Notes: a model not told the origin generated them from the sequence alone. DNA of 64,000 bases from Succinispira mobilis DSM 6222 (GCF_000384135.1 NZ_KB913028.1:1329351-1393350); one strand, 5' to 3'. Counted from the first letter of the stretch, positions 18,490 through 27,356 are shown. A program made the numbers and translations.

Positions 18490-19359
18490 ATGTTAAAAAA
18501 TTTCGATGTAATTATTATTGGAAGTGGCCCTGCCGGTATTTCTGCCGCCCTATATACAGTCAGATCTAATCTCAAAACTCTTGTTTTAAGCCAAAACAAA
18601 GGCTCGCTACGCAAAGCCGAGAAAATAGAAAATTATTATGGCTGGGATCCTGCCTTAAGCGGTAATGAGCTTATTGCTACAGGTATTAACCAGGCTATTA
18701 ATCTAGGTGTACAAATTCATTATGAAGAAGTTCTAAGCATTGACTATTTCGATAAACTAACCGTAAAAACTGTAAAAAATAGCTACCAAGCTACCAGTGT
18801 TTTAATTGCAACTGGTGCCGAACGCAATACCCCTAAAATCAAGGGAATTAAAGCTTTCGAAGGCAAAGGTGTTAGTTATTGTGCTGTTTGTGATGCATTT
18901 TTTTATCGCCAAAAGCCTGTGGCAGTCTTAGGTAACGGCGAATATGCTTTACATGAAGCTTTAGAATTGTTGCCAGTTGCTAAATCAGTTACCATTCTTA
19001 CTAACGGCCAACCATTAACTGTCACTCCCCCCGAAGCAATAATAATTAATCCAACACCTGTTAAAGAACTTCTAGGCGAAAGTACTTTGCAACAAATACA
19101 TTTGGAAAATGAAACGTTCTTGGAAATCCAAGGTCTGTTTGTTGCTTATGGCATAGCTGGTAGCACCGCCCTTGCACGTAAATTAGGTGCGGAAACATCT
19201 GGTAATAATATAGTGATAAATGCCGAGATGCAAACTAATATTCCTGGACTTTTTGCCGCTGGGGATTGTACTGGCGGTCTCCTGCAAATTGCCAAAGCGG
19301 TTTATCAAGGTGCACAAGCTGGACTTTCTATGGTAAAATATTGTCGTGCTAACAATTAA
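18490..19359 (+). CDS. Thioredoxin-reductase-like flavoprotein
   Basis: 289 residues, shorter than typical TrxB (about 305-320). FAD motif GSGPAGISAALYT (11-23), redox pair CAVC (Cys131, Cys134) and the closing FAD motif GLFAAGDCTGG. The second nucleotide-binding region reads GNGEYALHEAL in place of GGGDSAxEEA, and the HRR motif that binds the NADPH 2'-phosphate is missing: after TILTNG the chain goes straight to a short loop. So the electron donor may be NADH, ferredoxin (as in ferredoxin-dependent flavin thioredoxin reductases) or another protein. It is followed by a Crp/Fnr gene, with thioredoxin on the other strand. Confidence 0.85.
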   Translation: MLKNFDVIIIGSGPAGISAALYTVRSNLKTLVLSQNKGSLRKAEKIENYYGWDPALSGNELIATGINQAINLGVQIHYEEVLSIDYFDKLTVKTVKNSYQATSVLIATGAERNTPKIKGIKAFEGKGVSYCAVCDAFFYRQKPVAVLGNGEYALHEALELLPVAKSVTILTNGQPLTVTPPEAIIINPTPVKELLGESTLQQIHLENETFLEIQGLFVAYGIAGSTALARKLGAETSGNNIVINAEMQTNIPGLFAAGDCTGGLLQIAKAVYQGAQAGLSMVKYCRANN

Positions 19360-19396
19360 CTAATTTTAGCTAAAACTGAAAAATTGTAGGTGTCAC

Positions 19397-20077
19397 ATGA
19401 ATAATATTTTACAGCATAATCTCGACCTAGCTAGCCTTCTTCCTTTTTGGCAAAAATTAACCTCAAATGAACAAATTTTAATTCAACAAGAGGCTATGTA
19501 CAAAACTTTCCCCAGTCAAACTACAATTTATGATATGCATAATGAATGTTTAGGTCTTGTTTTTGTCTTAAGTGGAGAGCTGCGCGTCTATTTAAATTCA
19601 GACAGTGGCAAAGAAATCACGCTTTATCGTTTAGCGCCTAACGAACTTTGTGTTCTTTCGGCTAATTGCATTTTAAAAAATATTAATTTTGAAGTGTATA
19701 TTGATACCGAAACAGCCTCTGAACTTTTAGTCATTCCTGCAAATACAATTGGCAAGATAATGAGTAATAATATTTTTTTAGAAAATTTCACCTATAAGTT
19801 GCTTGCCGAACGATTTTCAGATGTCATGTGGGCAATGCAGCAAATCCTTTTTATGAGTTTTGATAAACGCTTAGCTATTTTTTTGCTAGATGAAATTAAT
19901 AAACAACACACTAATTGTATTAATCTTACACATGAACAAATCGCCAAATATATTGGTAGTGCCCGTGAAGTAGTTACTAGAATGCTAAAATATTTTTCCC
20001 AAGAAAACATCGTAAAACTTTCGCGTGGCGAAATTTTAGTTATCAACAAAGAAAAACTAAAACAATTAACTACATAA
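19397..20077 (+). CDS. Crp/Fnr family transcriptional regulator
   Basis: 226 residues. N-terminal cupin-like effector domain (about 20-130: CLGLVFVLSGELRVYLNSDSGKEITLYRLAPNELCVLSANC) and a C-terminal winged HTH (LTHEQIAKYIGSAREVVTRMLKYFSQENIVKLSRGEI, 170-206). The N-terminal Cys cluster of true FNR is not present, so an [4Fe-4S] oxygen sensor is not supported; the Cys pair at CVLSANC is common in this branch. It lies 37 bases after the flavoprotein and probably shares its transcript. Targets may include the flanking thioredoxin and YeeE/YedE genes, which is inference from position. Confidence 0.88.
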   Translation: MNNILQHNLDLASLLPFWQKLTSNEQILIQQEAMYKTFPSQTTIYDMHNECLGLVFVLSGELRVYLNSDSGKEITLYRLAPNELCVLSANCILKNINFEVYIDTETASELLVIPANTIGKIMSNNIFLENFTYKLLAERFSDVMWAMQQILFMSFDKRLAIFLLDEINKQHTNCINLTHEQIAKYIGSAREVVTRMLKYFSQENIVKLSRGEILVINKEKLKQLTT

Positions 20078-20086
20078 AACTACTGA

Positions 20087-20134
20087 TAAAAAAGCTAGCT
20101 AGCAGAATTTTCTATTCTACTAGCTAGCTTTTTA
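20087..20134. terminator. Bidirectional terminator
   Basis: Hairpin with AAAAAAGCTAGCTAG and its complement as arms (left arm from 20088, right arm to 20133), A and T tracts on both sides, between the converging Crp/Fnr and trxA genes. Confidence 0.85.
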
Positions 20135-20446
20135 TTACACTTTTAACATTTTTTCAATGTACTCTTTAGGCTTAAAACCTACTGCCGTAGAATGCACTGT
20201 ACCATTTTTCATAACGGCAACTAAAGGAATACTCATAACTTGAAATTGAGTTGCCAATTCGCTTTGTTCATCAACATTTATTTTACAAATTTTATATTCC
20301 GAACTTGCTGCCGCAATTTCTTCAAGTACCGGACCTAACATTCTACAAGGACCACACCAAGGTGCCCAAAAATCCAACAATACTACTTTGTCTGATTCCA
20401 TTACTTCTTTTTGAAAATTTTCTTTAGTTACTGTAACAATACTCAT
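20135..20446 (-). CDS. trxA: Thioredoxin
   Basis: 103 residues, full thioredoxin fold with WAPWCGPCRM active site (about residues 28-37), the cis-Pro loop SIPLVAV near 74 and KINVDEQ. Protein disulfide reductant, probably a partner of the flavoprotein at 18490-19359. It lies 20 bases after the second YeeE/YedE gene on the same strand, so it may be cotranscribed with the sulfur transporter. Confidence 0.95.
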   Translation of the reverse strand: MSIVTVTKENFQKEVMESDKVVLLDFWAPWCGPCRMLGPVLEEIAAASSEYKICKINVDEQSELATQFQVMSIPLVAVMKNGTVHSTAVGFKPKEYIEKMLKV

Positions 20447-20466
20447 AGCTAATACCTCACTTTATT

Positions 20467-21039
20467 TTAATTTTTATTTTTTGCAATTCTTAAATCTGGC
20501 AAATAAATAGCTACTACCATTAGTGCTAAGCCGATAGCCAAAAGCCCCCCAAAACCAACATCTAGTACGGCAGGAAATTTTTTACTAAGATTAAAAATTG
20601 TTAACTTACCATAATTCATGCTACTAACAAGACCATTTTTTTCTAACCAACCATAACTAAGTGAAAAGGCCAACGCACCAAAAATCCCACCTTTAACAGT
20701 CGCTAAAGCCTGCCTAACTCCAAAGCTACCTGCAGCGGCCATACATGTTCCTGGGCAGGTTCCTAATAAACCAAAGCCCAAACCAAATATTAAACCGCCA
20801 ATTACAACCCCTAAATTCATTGTTTTTATACTTAAGTGTCCAATATTAAAAATACCCAAGAATACTGCTAAAGCCATTAACACATTAGAGAAGCCTATAG
20901 CAAATAAAATTATTTTCATAATTGTAAGATCTTCTAGCCTGAGCATTTTTAGTAGTTTGCGTGGATTAGAAGCCCCTACATAGTACAGTGCTCCTCCAAA
21001 CAAAGCTCCTAAAATTATAGCGCCTAAAATGTTATTCAT
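20467..21039 (-). CDS. YeeE/YedE family transporter, second half
   Basis: 190 residues from the ATG at 21039, which follows the stop of the upstream gene directly (TAAAATG) and uses AAGGA upstream; a longer frame to 21129 overlaps the neighbour and is rejected. About five TM segments. The conserved cysteine motif is GTCPGTCMAAAGSFG (about residues 100-114). Family members carry thiosulfate or other sulfur compounds, or form two-gene PmpA/PmpB-like pairs. The paired upstream gene is the other half. Substrate not determined. Confidence 0.82.
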   Translation of the reverse strand: MNNILGAIILGALFGGALYYVGASNPRKLLKMLRLEDLTIMKIILFAIGFSNVLMALAVFLGIFNIGHLSIKTMNLGVVIGGLIFGLGFGLLGTCPGTCMAAAGSFGVRQALATVKGGIFGALAFSLSYGWLEKNGLVSSMNYGKLTIFNLSKKFPAVLDVGFGGLLAIGLALMVVAIYLPDLRIAKNKN

Positions 21040-21040
21040 T

Positions 21041-21643
21041 TTATTCACCATCCTTTTCAGCTTGCCTACGAATGTAGATTGCTGTCGGTATCGCTGTTGC
21101 AAACACTGCGAGGGCAAAAACATAGCCACTCACACTGCTTTGCAGCATCCCACTCATCATATGCCCACTAGTGCAACCATCTGCCCATCTAGCACCAAAC
21201 AAAATTATAAATCCCCCAATAAAACTCCGTCTGTAACGTCGCCACATAGCTGGAATATCCCTTAACTCTTCTCTATAAGAAAGATTTAGCGAACTATAAT
21301 CTAAATTAACCCGCTTTTTATTTCGCGTTGCTAGTTTATGAGCAATATATGCTCCTAAGGGAATAGCTAAAACGAATACAAAGTCATAATTCCAAGGATT
21401 TTTAATACTTTTGGCTAAACTTCCACCGCTTTTATCATAATAAGCGTTAGTGCTTTTGTACCCACTTGGACGTGAATTATCAGGACTAATCACTGTCGGA
21501 TCAATAACAGAGTGAATAATTCCTCCAACTAAGCTAAATTGAGTAGAAACACCAATTGGTTTTACAAAAAATGCTGCTAAAAAAAATACGAAGCCTAAAA
21601 ACATAGCCTGCCAAATCCAGCGCTTTCCTTCCATACTACTCAC
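21041..21643 (-). CDS. YeeE/YedE family transporter, first half
   Basis: 200 residues, an N-terminal TM near 12-30, an extracytoplasmic loop, a TM near 95, then ARWADGCTSGHMMSGMLQSSVSG (GCxSGH is the family's cysteine motif) and a last TM. Together with the next gene it makes a two-subunit version of a protein that is single-chain in other bacteria. Thioredoxin follows, which suggests reduction of imported sulfur species; this is inference. Confidence 0.82.
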   Translation of the reverse strand: MSSMEGKRWIWQAMFLGFVFFLAAFFVKPIGVSTQFSLVGGIIHSVIDPTVISPDNSRPSGYKSTNAYYDKSGGSLAKSIKNPWNYDFVFVLAIPLGAYIAHKLATRNKKRVNLDYSSLNLSYREELRDIPAMWRRYRRSFIGGFIILFGARWADGCTSGHMMSGMLQSSVSGYVFALAVFATAIPTAIYIRRQAEKDGE

Positions 21644-21823
21644 CTCTTAAGATTATTATAGCAATAATTCACGAAGATTTTAGTAATTAAGTCACTTTTA
21701 TCATATCTTAATTGGCTGATTATTACAATATTTAATCTTTAATAGTGGAATATGTTTTCTAATAAATTATTATCATGTAGTGCAAAGAAGCTTTTATTTA
21801 ATTTTATTTTAGTAATTTTTGAT

Positions 21824-21863
21824 AAAAACCCCACAGCCATTTCTTCTTATGCCGCGGGGTTTT
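21824..21863 (-). terminator. Terminator after the ABC importer operon
   Basis: AAAAACCCC (21824-21832) pairs with GGGGTTTT (21856-21863), with a U-run on the minus-strand side. The stretch 21644-21823 is AT-rich and holds no gene that I can see. Confidence 0.65.
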
Positions 21864-21881
21864 CATCATATTCAACTTAAA

Positions 21882-22949
21882 CTAGTCATTGCCGTACCAA
21901 AAATGTCGCGCAAATTTCAAATAACAAAGCTCATTGATTTCTGGCCCCATTTCTCTGCGCCCCTTTTGAATTCGCACCTCTTGTGTTCCAACCCGAACTT
22001 GATAATCGACTATTTCTCCTAAAAACGCCTTGCGTTTTACAACGCCTGGCAAAGCCCCGACCTCTGTTGCACTAACAAAATCAATTTCGGAAGGTCGACT
22101 TGCTAACGACAAGCGTAACTGGCTTTGTAATTCTCCCTTAGGCAGTAAATCTTCTGGTAAAATTATATTTTCACCACTTACAAAAAACTGTCCATTGGAC
22201 TGTTCAACATCAATAAAGTTAGACAAGCCAATAAAACTAAAAACAAATTTATTAGCTGGCTGATTATAAACATTAAAAGGTGTATCTATTTGCTGGACAA
22301 TTCCTGATTTCATAACCAAAATTCTATCAGATAACGCCATTGCCTCTGACTGATCGTGCGTTACGTAAATTATAGAAAATCCGTATTTTTTTTGCAAATC
22401 TTTAATTTCAAAACGCATCTCTTCGCGTAAGTGCGGATCTAAGCTCGACAACGGCTCATCTAAGAGCATTACATCCGGATTAATAGCTAAGGCTCTAGCC
22501 AAGGCTACCCGCTGTTTACCGCCTCCAGAAAGATTAGCAGGGCTGTTATCCGCTTCACGTAATAAATTAGTAGAACGCAGAGCATCTTTAGTTCGTTTAT
22601 CGATTTCATCGGCTGAAAAATTTCTAATTCTTAAAGGAAAAGCTACATTTTCATAAACAGATAGGTGTGGCCATACCGCAAAAGCCTGAAATACCATCCC
22701 AAAATTACGTTTTTCTGGTGGTAAATAATAGTTGCGCTGCGGCGATGAAATCAAACGATCCGCTACATATATTTCCCCTGCACTTAAATCCTCAAATCCC
22801 GCTACCATTCTTAACGTAGTAGTTTTGCCACAACCCGATGGACCTAACATCGAAAAGCACTCACCTTTGGCAATTTCTAGATTAAGCGCATCTACAGCAG
22901 TTACTGTGCCAAATTTTTTAGTTACATTTGATAATCGAACATGCGACAT
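21882..22949 (-). CDS. ABC transporter ATPase, iron/polyamine-type, second copy
   Basis: 355 residues. Walker A GPSGCGKTT (38-46), Q-loop region VFQAFAVWPHLSV, Walker B VMLLDEPLSSLD, H-loop VTHDQSEAMAL. The C-terminus carries a TOBE-type domain (about 240-355). The signature is LSGGGKQRVALARA instead of LSGGQQQR, an unusual change in the ATP-sandwich helix. It is the last gene of the importer operon, three bases after the permease. Together with the ATPase at 24641-25732 it may form a heterodimer. Confidence 0.88.
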   Translation of the reverse strand: MSHVRLSNVTKKFGTVTAVDALNLEIAKGECFSMLGPSGCGKTTTLRMVAGFEDLSAGEIYVADRLISSPQRNYYLPPEKRNFGMVFQAFAVWPHLSVYENVAFPLRIRNFSADEIDKRTKDALRSTNLLREADNSPANLSGGGKQRVALARALAINPDVMLLDEPLSSLDPHLREEMRFEIKDLQKKYGFSIIYVTHDQSEAMALSDRILVMKSGIVQQIDTPFNVYNQPANKFVFSFIGLSNFIDVEQSNGQFFVSGENIILPEDLLPKGELQSQLRLSLASRPSEIDFVSATEVGALPGVVKRKAFLGEIVDYQVRVGTQEVRIQKGRREMGPEINELCYLKFARHFWYGND

Positions 22950-22952
22950 TTT

Positions 22953-24644
22953 CTATGCACCTGCCTTTTTGGTTAATCTATTAATTAGCATTTGCCCTAG
23001 TACAATTAAAATTAAAGCAATGCCTGCTAAAGCGGCAGAAACAACCGTTTCGCCATCTTCATTGAGAGTATAAATTGCCACCCCAATTGTGCGTGTCGTT
23101 GGCGAATACAGCATAATAGAAACTGTCAATTCTCTTAAAGACGGTAGAAAAATCAAGAAAAAAGCCGCAATCATACCTGGACGCACTAACGGTAACACAA
23201 TATCTTTTAAAGATTGCCACATCGTCGCACCACAAGAGCGCGATGCCTCAACCAAAGAATCATGTACTTGTTCTAAAGCCGCGGAGTTAGCTTTTAGTGA
23301 AAAGGCCATGTAGCGAGCAATATAAGCAACTAAAATTATCCAAACTGTATTATATAAATTTATACCATAACGACCACTCCAAGCTAAAATAACCCCTAGG
23401 GCAATAACTGAACCTGGCACTGAAAATGGTAGCATTCCTAAAAATTCTAAAATGCCTTTGCCTTTTACTTTCATTTTTACGATAACATATGAAATCATTA
23501 CCCCAGCAAACATTGTGATTAATGCCGCGCCTAATCCTAAACTTACACTATTGAAAATCGCATCTTTGGTAACATTATAGTCAAATAAAATGAATTTATA
23601 ATTTTCAATTGACAAATTATCCCAAGTAAACGATAAACCATAAGTTTTTAAGCCCCCAACTAAGAAAATTACTACTGTAGGTAAGACTATGGTAAAACCT
23701 ATATACGCTAAGCAAAGCACTAATAGTGGTATTCTTAAGCCTCTTAGCTTCAACTCCATTGGTCTAAAGCTTTTACCGCCGATAATCTGATAATTTCCTT
23801 TACCTAATATTTTGCCTTGCAACCAGATTATTAAGGCCGCACTCGCTACCAAAACTGTAGCCAGAACTGTGCCTGTTCTAATCGAGTCAAAACTCCCGCC
23901 ACTTTGATGTATTTTGTGGTAAATAAGTGTAGGAATATTAAATATCCCATTTTCAATTCCCAGCACCGCAACCGTGCCAAAGTGTGCCATAGAGTACAGC
24001 ATTATTAGTAGCGCGCCTGACAAAATACTTGGCATAACTAGAGGAATTGTTATTTTACGCGTAATTGTCAACAAACCTGCTCCTGAAATTCGCGCGGATT
24101 CTTCTAATGTTGGATCCATTCGTTCTAAAGCACCACAAACTTGAATAAATACAAAGGGAAAAAGATACATAACTTCAACTAACATAATCCCAATATAGCT
24201 ATAAATATTAAATATTGGCCCTTCAAAGCCAAAATTTTTAATAAAAAAAGTATTGATAAAGCCAGCATTTGGCGATAACAACATCTTCCAAGCCAAAGCA
24301 CCAATAAATGATGGTAACATAAATGGCACTAAAAACATACTTTTCATAAAACTTTTATAAGGTAAATCCGTCCTAGTTACTAACCAGGCAAAAAAAGTTC
24401 CAATAATTGTACTGCCAATAGTAGTTCCTGTGGCAATGATCAAAGAATTAACCAAAGCCTGATATGTCTCTGGCTCCGATAAAATTTTAATTACATCACC
24501 AAGATTAAATTCACCATCAACCCAAAAAGCATTAAAAAATATTAACAATACTGGTACCGCTACTACGACTACCAAAATTCCTACAGCTAAAAATAGTATC
24601 AACTGGGCTATACCAAAACCTTTTTTTTGTGAAACTGCGCTCAT
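22953..24644 (-). CDS. ABC importer permease, fused two-domain (FbpB type)
   Basis: 563 residues with about twelve TM segments and two binding-protein-dependent transport domains, each with an EAA-type loop (EESARISGAGLLTITRKITIPLVMPSI near 180-206 and EASRSCGATMWQSLKDIVLPLVRPGM near 475-500). This single-chain form is typical of Fe(III) and 2-aminoethylphosphonate importers. The start overlaps the upstream ATPase stop by four bases. Confidence 0.9.
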   Translation of the reverse strand: MSAVSQKKGFGIAQLILFLAVGILVVVVAVPVLLIFFNAFWVDGEFNLGDVIKILSEPETYQALVNSLIIATGTTIGSTIIGTFFAWLVTRTDLPYKSFMKSMFLVPFMLPSFIGALAWKMLLSPNAGFINTFFIKNFGFEGPIFNIYSYIGIMLVEVMYLFPFVFIQVCGALERMDPTLEESARISGAGLLTITRKITIPLVMPSILSGALLIMLYSMAHFGTVAVLGIENGIFNIPTLIYHKIHQSGGSFDSIRTGTVLATVLVASAALIIWLQGKILGKGNYQIIGGKSFRPMELKLRGLRIPLLVLCLAYIGFTIVLPTVVIFLVGGLKTYGLSFTWDNLSIENYKFILFDYNVTKDAIFNSVSLGLGAALITMFAGVMISYVIVKMKVKGKGILEFLGMLPFSVPGSVIALGVILAWSGRYGINLYNTVWIILVAYIARYMAFSLKANSAALEQVHDSLVEASRSCGATMWQSLKDIVLPLVRPGMIAAFFLIFLPSLRELTVSIMLYSPTTRTIGVAIYTLNEDGETVVSAALAGIALILIVLGQMLINRLTKKAGA

Positions 24645-25732
24645 TCTTTCACCGCCTTTGGCAAACTTCCTGCCTCAAACCAAAGTAAGTCAAGGAAATT
24701 TACTACACATCGATCATTTTCTTGAAACATTAAATTCTTAGATAGCGCTTCATGCGTCTCTACGCTAGTAGATATCTGCGTACCGTCTATTTCTATTAAA
24801 TAATGGATCATGGCCCCTAAAAAACTAACGCGCTTTACTAGTCCATTTAACCCCTTGCCCGTAGCTGAAAGAACAATATCCGACTGACGAAAACCTGCAA
24901 CCCAATCTAGATTCGAATCTTCTGGTTTAGTCCAAGGAATAACTTGTTCACCTTCTGCAACCAAATACTCGCCTGCAACTTGGCGAACTGGTAGGTAATT
25001 AGCAATACCCATAAAATTAAAGACAAACGCATCTGCGGGTTGCTCAAAAATTTCCCAAGGTGTTCCAATCTGTCTTATTTTACCCACATCATCCATAATT
25101 GCTAATCTATCTGACAATGCTAAAGCAATTTCTTGGTCATGCGTAACATATAACACTGTTATATTTAATTTTCTTTGCAACTCTTTAATTTCGAAACGCA
25201 TTTCTTCACGCAAATTTGCATCTAAATTAGATAGGGGCTCATCTAATAATAGTAATGATGAGTTAGCAATCAATGCTCTTGCCAAAGCTACCCGCTGTTG
25301 TTGCCCGCCAGACAATTCCGAAGGCATACGTTTTTCTAGACCATTCATCCCTACCATCTCTAAAGTTGCTAATACTCGCTCTTTGATTTCATTTACGGAT
25401 TTACGCGCTATTTTTAGCGGATAAGCAACATTATCAAACACACTCATATGTGGCCAAACTGCATAATCTTGAAACACTACCCCTAAACCTCTGCGATCAG
25501 GTGAAATATTAATTTCCTTGTCTAAATCTGTAACTAACGTGTCATCAATAGTAATGCTTCCTGATTCGGGAGTTTCAAAACCGGCAATTAGTCTCAATAA
25601 TACTGTTTTACCACAGCCTGATGGCCCTAATAACGTAAAACATTCGCCTTTTTTAATATTTAAAGACAGATCTTGAAGCACTAGGTGTGAGCCGTAACTT
25701 TTTGAAATTCCTGCTAATTTAATTATTTCCAT
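24641..25732 (-). CDS. ABC transporter ATPase, iron/polyamine-type, first copy
   Basis: 363 residues, canonical in all motifs: Walker A GPSGCGKTVLLR, signature LSGGQQQRVALARAL, Walker B LLLLDEPLSNLD, H-loop VTHDQEIALAL, TOBE domain to the end. It lies 82 bases after the binding-protein gene, with a terminator-like hairpin between. Clearly a paralogue of the ATPase at 21882-22949 but diverged, so not a recent duplication. Confidence 0.9.
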   Translation of the reverse strand: MEIIKLAGISKSYGSHLVLQDLSLNIKKGECFTLLGPSGCGKTVLLRLIAGFETPESGSITIDDTLVTDLDKEINISPDRRGLGVVFQDYAVWPHMSVFDNVAYPLKIARKSVNEIKERVLATLEMVGMNGLEKRMPSELSGGQQQRVALARALIANSSLLLLDEPLSNLDANLREEMRFEIKELQRKLNITVLYVTHDQEIALALSDRLAIMDDVGKIRQIGTPWEIFEQPADAFVFNFMGIANYLPVRQVAGEYLVAEGEQVIPWTKPEDSNLDWVAGFRQSDIVLSATGKGLNGLVKRVSFLGAMIHYLIEIDGTQISTSVETHEALSKNLMFQENDRCVVNFLDLLWFEAGSLPKAVKE

Positions 25733-25770
25733 AATACACCTACCTTAACAAGCAATAATTAGTTTTTATA

Positions 25771-25803
25771 AAAAAAGGGCGGACGGCACTAGCCGCACCG
25801 CCT
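25771..25803 (-). terminator. Intra-operon terminator-like hairpin after the binding-protein gene
   Basis: On the minus strand, a GC-rich stem (GGCGGTGCGGC, loop TAGT, GCCGTCCGCC) is followed by CTTTTTTTA. It sits between the binding protein and the membrane/ATPase genes, where partial termination or 3'-end protection usually raises binding-protein mRNA over the rest. Confidence 0.75.
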
Positions 25804-25814
25804 AGATAAAAATT

Positions 25815-26837
25815 TTATTTTTTTAATTTATCACTGAATTTCTTAATTGTTTCTTCTTTAGACGCCATCATTTCTACATAATTAATTTTTATAGAACGTT
25901 TTAGGGCATCAGCCGAGTCTGGTAATTTGAATTTCTCTGGACTTTTCACATCAGCTCGCACAGATAAAGTTCCTTCTTTAGCAATAAGAGTTTGAGCTTC
26001 TTTGCCAAGCAAGTAATCGACAAATTTTTTCGCAGCATCCATATTTTGGCTGCCTTTAAATATCGCTACTGGGCTTGGTGCTAGCAATAATTCTGGTGGA
26101 TAATATAATGCAATATGCGCACCTTTGGCAATTTTATCGTTAGTAATATAGTCTACTGCTAAGCTTGCTGCCAATTCTCCTGAAGCTGTATCGTCAACAA
26201 CTTGTCCAGAACCTTTGCCAATCCTTGCTTGATTAGCATGTAACTTGTCGAAAAATTCCCAACCAAATTGTTTTTCTAATAAAGCTACACTCATATACGA
26301 AGTACCTGATAAAGCTGGATCGGCAATTCCAAAACCATTTTTGTACTCTGGTTTAAATAAATCTGACCATTGTGTCGGTGGAGTTTTTATTTTGTCCGTG
26401 TTAATAGCAATGCCTAAAGTGCCAAAACGAGCTGCAGTAAAGTGTCCATCATAATCATCAAATGGGTTTAACACTTCTTTGAAAACTGGGCTTTTATATT
26501 GCTCTAGCACACCTTCTTTTTTCATATTATAGAAATCTGGTACTTCACTAGTCCAAATTACATCCGCTAAAACTTTCCCACTTTGGCGTTCTGCTGCAAT
26601 TTTCGCCATCAGTTTACCTGCACCTGCTGATTGGTAATCAACTTCAATACCAGGGTTTTGTTTCTTAAAGCCATCAACTATGCCTCTGATTAAGGATTCT
26701 TTCATAGATGTGTAAATAATTAGTTTTTTACCGTTATTAGCAGCGGGTGTTGCCGCTTTTTTATCACCGCCACAACCTACCAATAAAATACTTGTTAACA
26801 TTACAATTGCTAAAATTATACTGTGCTTTTTAAGCAT
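25815..26837 (-). CDS. Extracytoplasmic binding lipoprotein of the ABC importer
   Basis: 340 residues. Lipoprotein signal MLKKHSIILAIVMLTSIL then LLVGC lipobox (Cys22). The family-1 binding-protein fold (KLIIYTSMKESLIRGIVDGFKKQNPGIEVDYQSAGAGKLMAKI, TEVPDFYNMKKEG, KNGFGIADPALSGTSYM) resembles Fe(III)/FbpA and 2-aminoethylphosphonate binders. A YYPPE segment could give Tyr ligands, but I cannot assign the substrate. AGGAGG precedes the ATG. First gene of the importer operon. Confidence 0.88.
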   Translation of the reverse strand: MLKKHSIILAIVMLTSILLVGCGGDKKAATPAANNGKKLIIYTSMKESLIRGIVDGFKKQNPGIEVDYQSAGAGKLMAKIAAERQSGKVLADVIWTSEVPDFYNMKKEGVLEQYKSPVFKEVLNPFDDYDGHFTAARFGTLGIAINTDKIKTPPTQWSDLFKPEYKNGFGIADPALSGTSYMSVALLEKQFGWEFFDKLHANQARIGKGSGQVVDDTASGELAASLAVDYITNDKIAKGAHIALYYPPELLLAPSPVAIFKGSQNMDAAKKFVDYLLGKEAQTLIAKEGTLSVRADVKSPEKFKLPDSADALKRSIKINYVEMMASKEETIKKFSDKLKK

Positions 26838-27305
26838 ACTTTATAACCTCCTGTATTGTTTTATAAAACCGTTTTCTTAATCTGCTCCAATTAATACTCT
26901 CCCCCCATACTATTTTTTATAAGAATAACGGTTATATACAATTAATAGCCAAAGATATAATTTCTAAAACCAGCAATAAATTGTTGTAATTCCAGCTAAT
27001 TAACTATATGAATATATTATTTTACAATAATTTAATTGTAACACCTACAGCTGTTTTTTACAATTTTTTTATTTTCTTTAGAAAAAATAGTGTTTGTATA
27101 CACAAAAACTATTTATTTTTAGTCAATATTATTTCTAAGAAATGCGCATCAAAAATTTTCATCTGTGTAGTCTGTAATTCTATATGCCAAATATATTAAA
27201 ATCTACAATTTCTTCATCCGAATAATTTTTATTTTGTTCAGCTCCATAAAAAATTTAACATTAAATTTTTGCAAAAGGTTTTATTGTTTGCCATAAGTCT
27301 TTCAT
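26838..27305. other. Gene-free leader region
   Basis: Very AT-rich with no convincing gene. It must hold the promoter of the importer operon on the minus strand. Two small palindromic cores lie there: AAAACCGTTTT (about 26866-26876) and ATAACGGTTAT (about 26925-26936), which could be operator halves. I cannot point to a firm promoter. Confidence 0.4.
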
Positions 27306-27356
27306 ATTTTCTTAAGTTCAGCTTATACAAATCTGTATAAGAAGTCAAGAAAATAC
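27306..27356. repeat. Long imperfect palindrome with perfect core
   Basis: The core CTTATACA (27322-27329), loop AATC, TGTATAAG (27334-27341) is perfect. The flanks continue as TATTTTCTT on the left and AAGAAAATA on the right, giving about 51 bases of imperfect dyad. It lies in a gene-free region and lacks a terminator U-tract next to the core. A minus-strand TTGACT and TATAAG 15 bases apart overlap it, so it could be an operator. Confidence 0.55.

Noticed and set aside
26838-26960. Fur box upstream of the iron-type importer
   Set aside because: Looked for because of the importer type; the AACCGTT palindromic cores there do not match the GATAAT-type Fur repeat.
27008-27199. 63-codon plus-strand frame in the gene-free region before queF
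   Set aside because: No ribosome binding site, low-complexity AT-driven composition (Phe, Ile, Asn, Tyr) and no similarity that I recognise.
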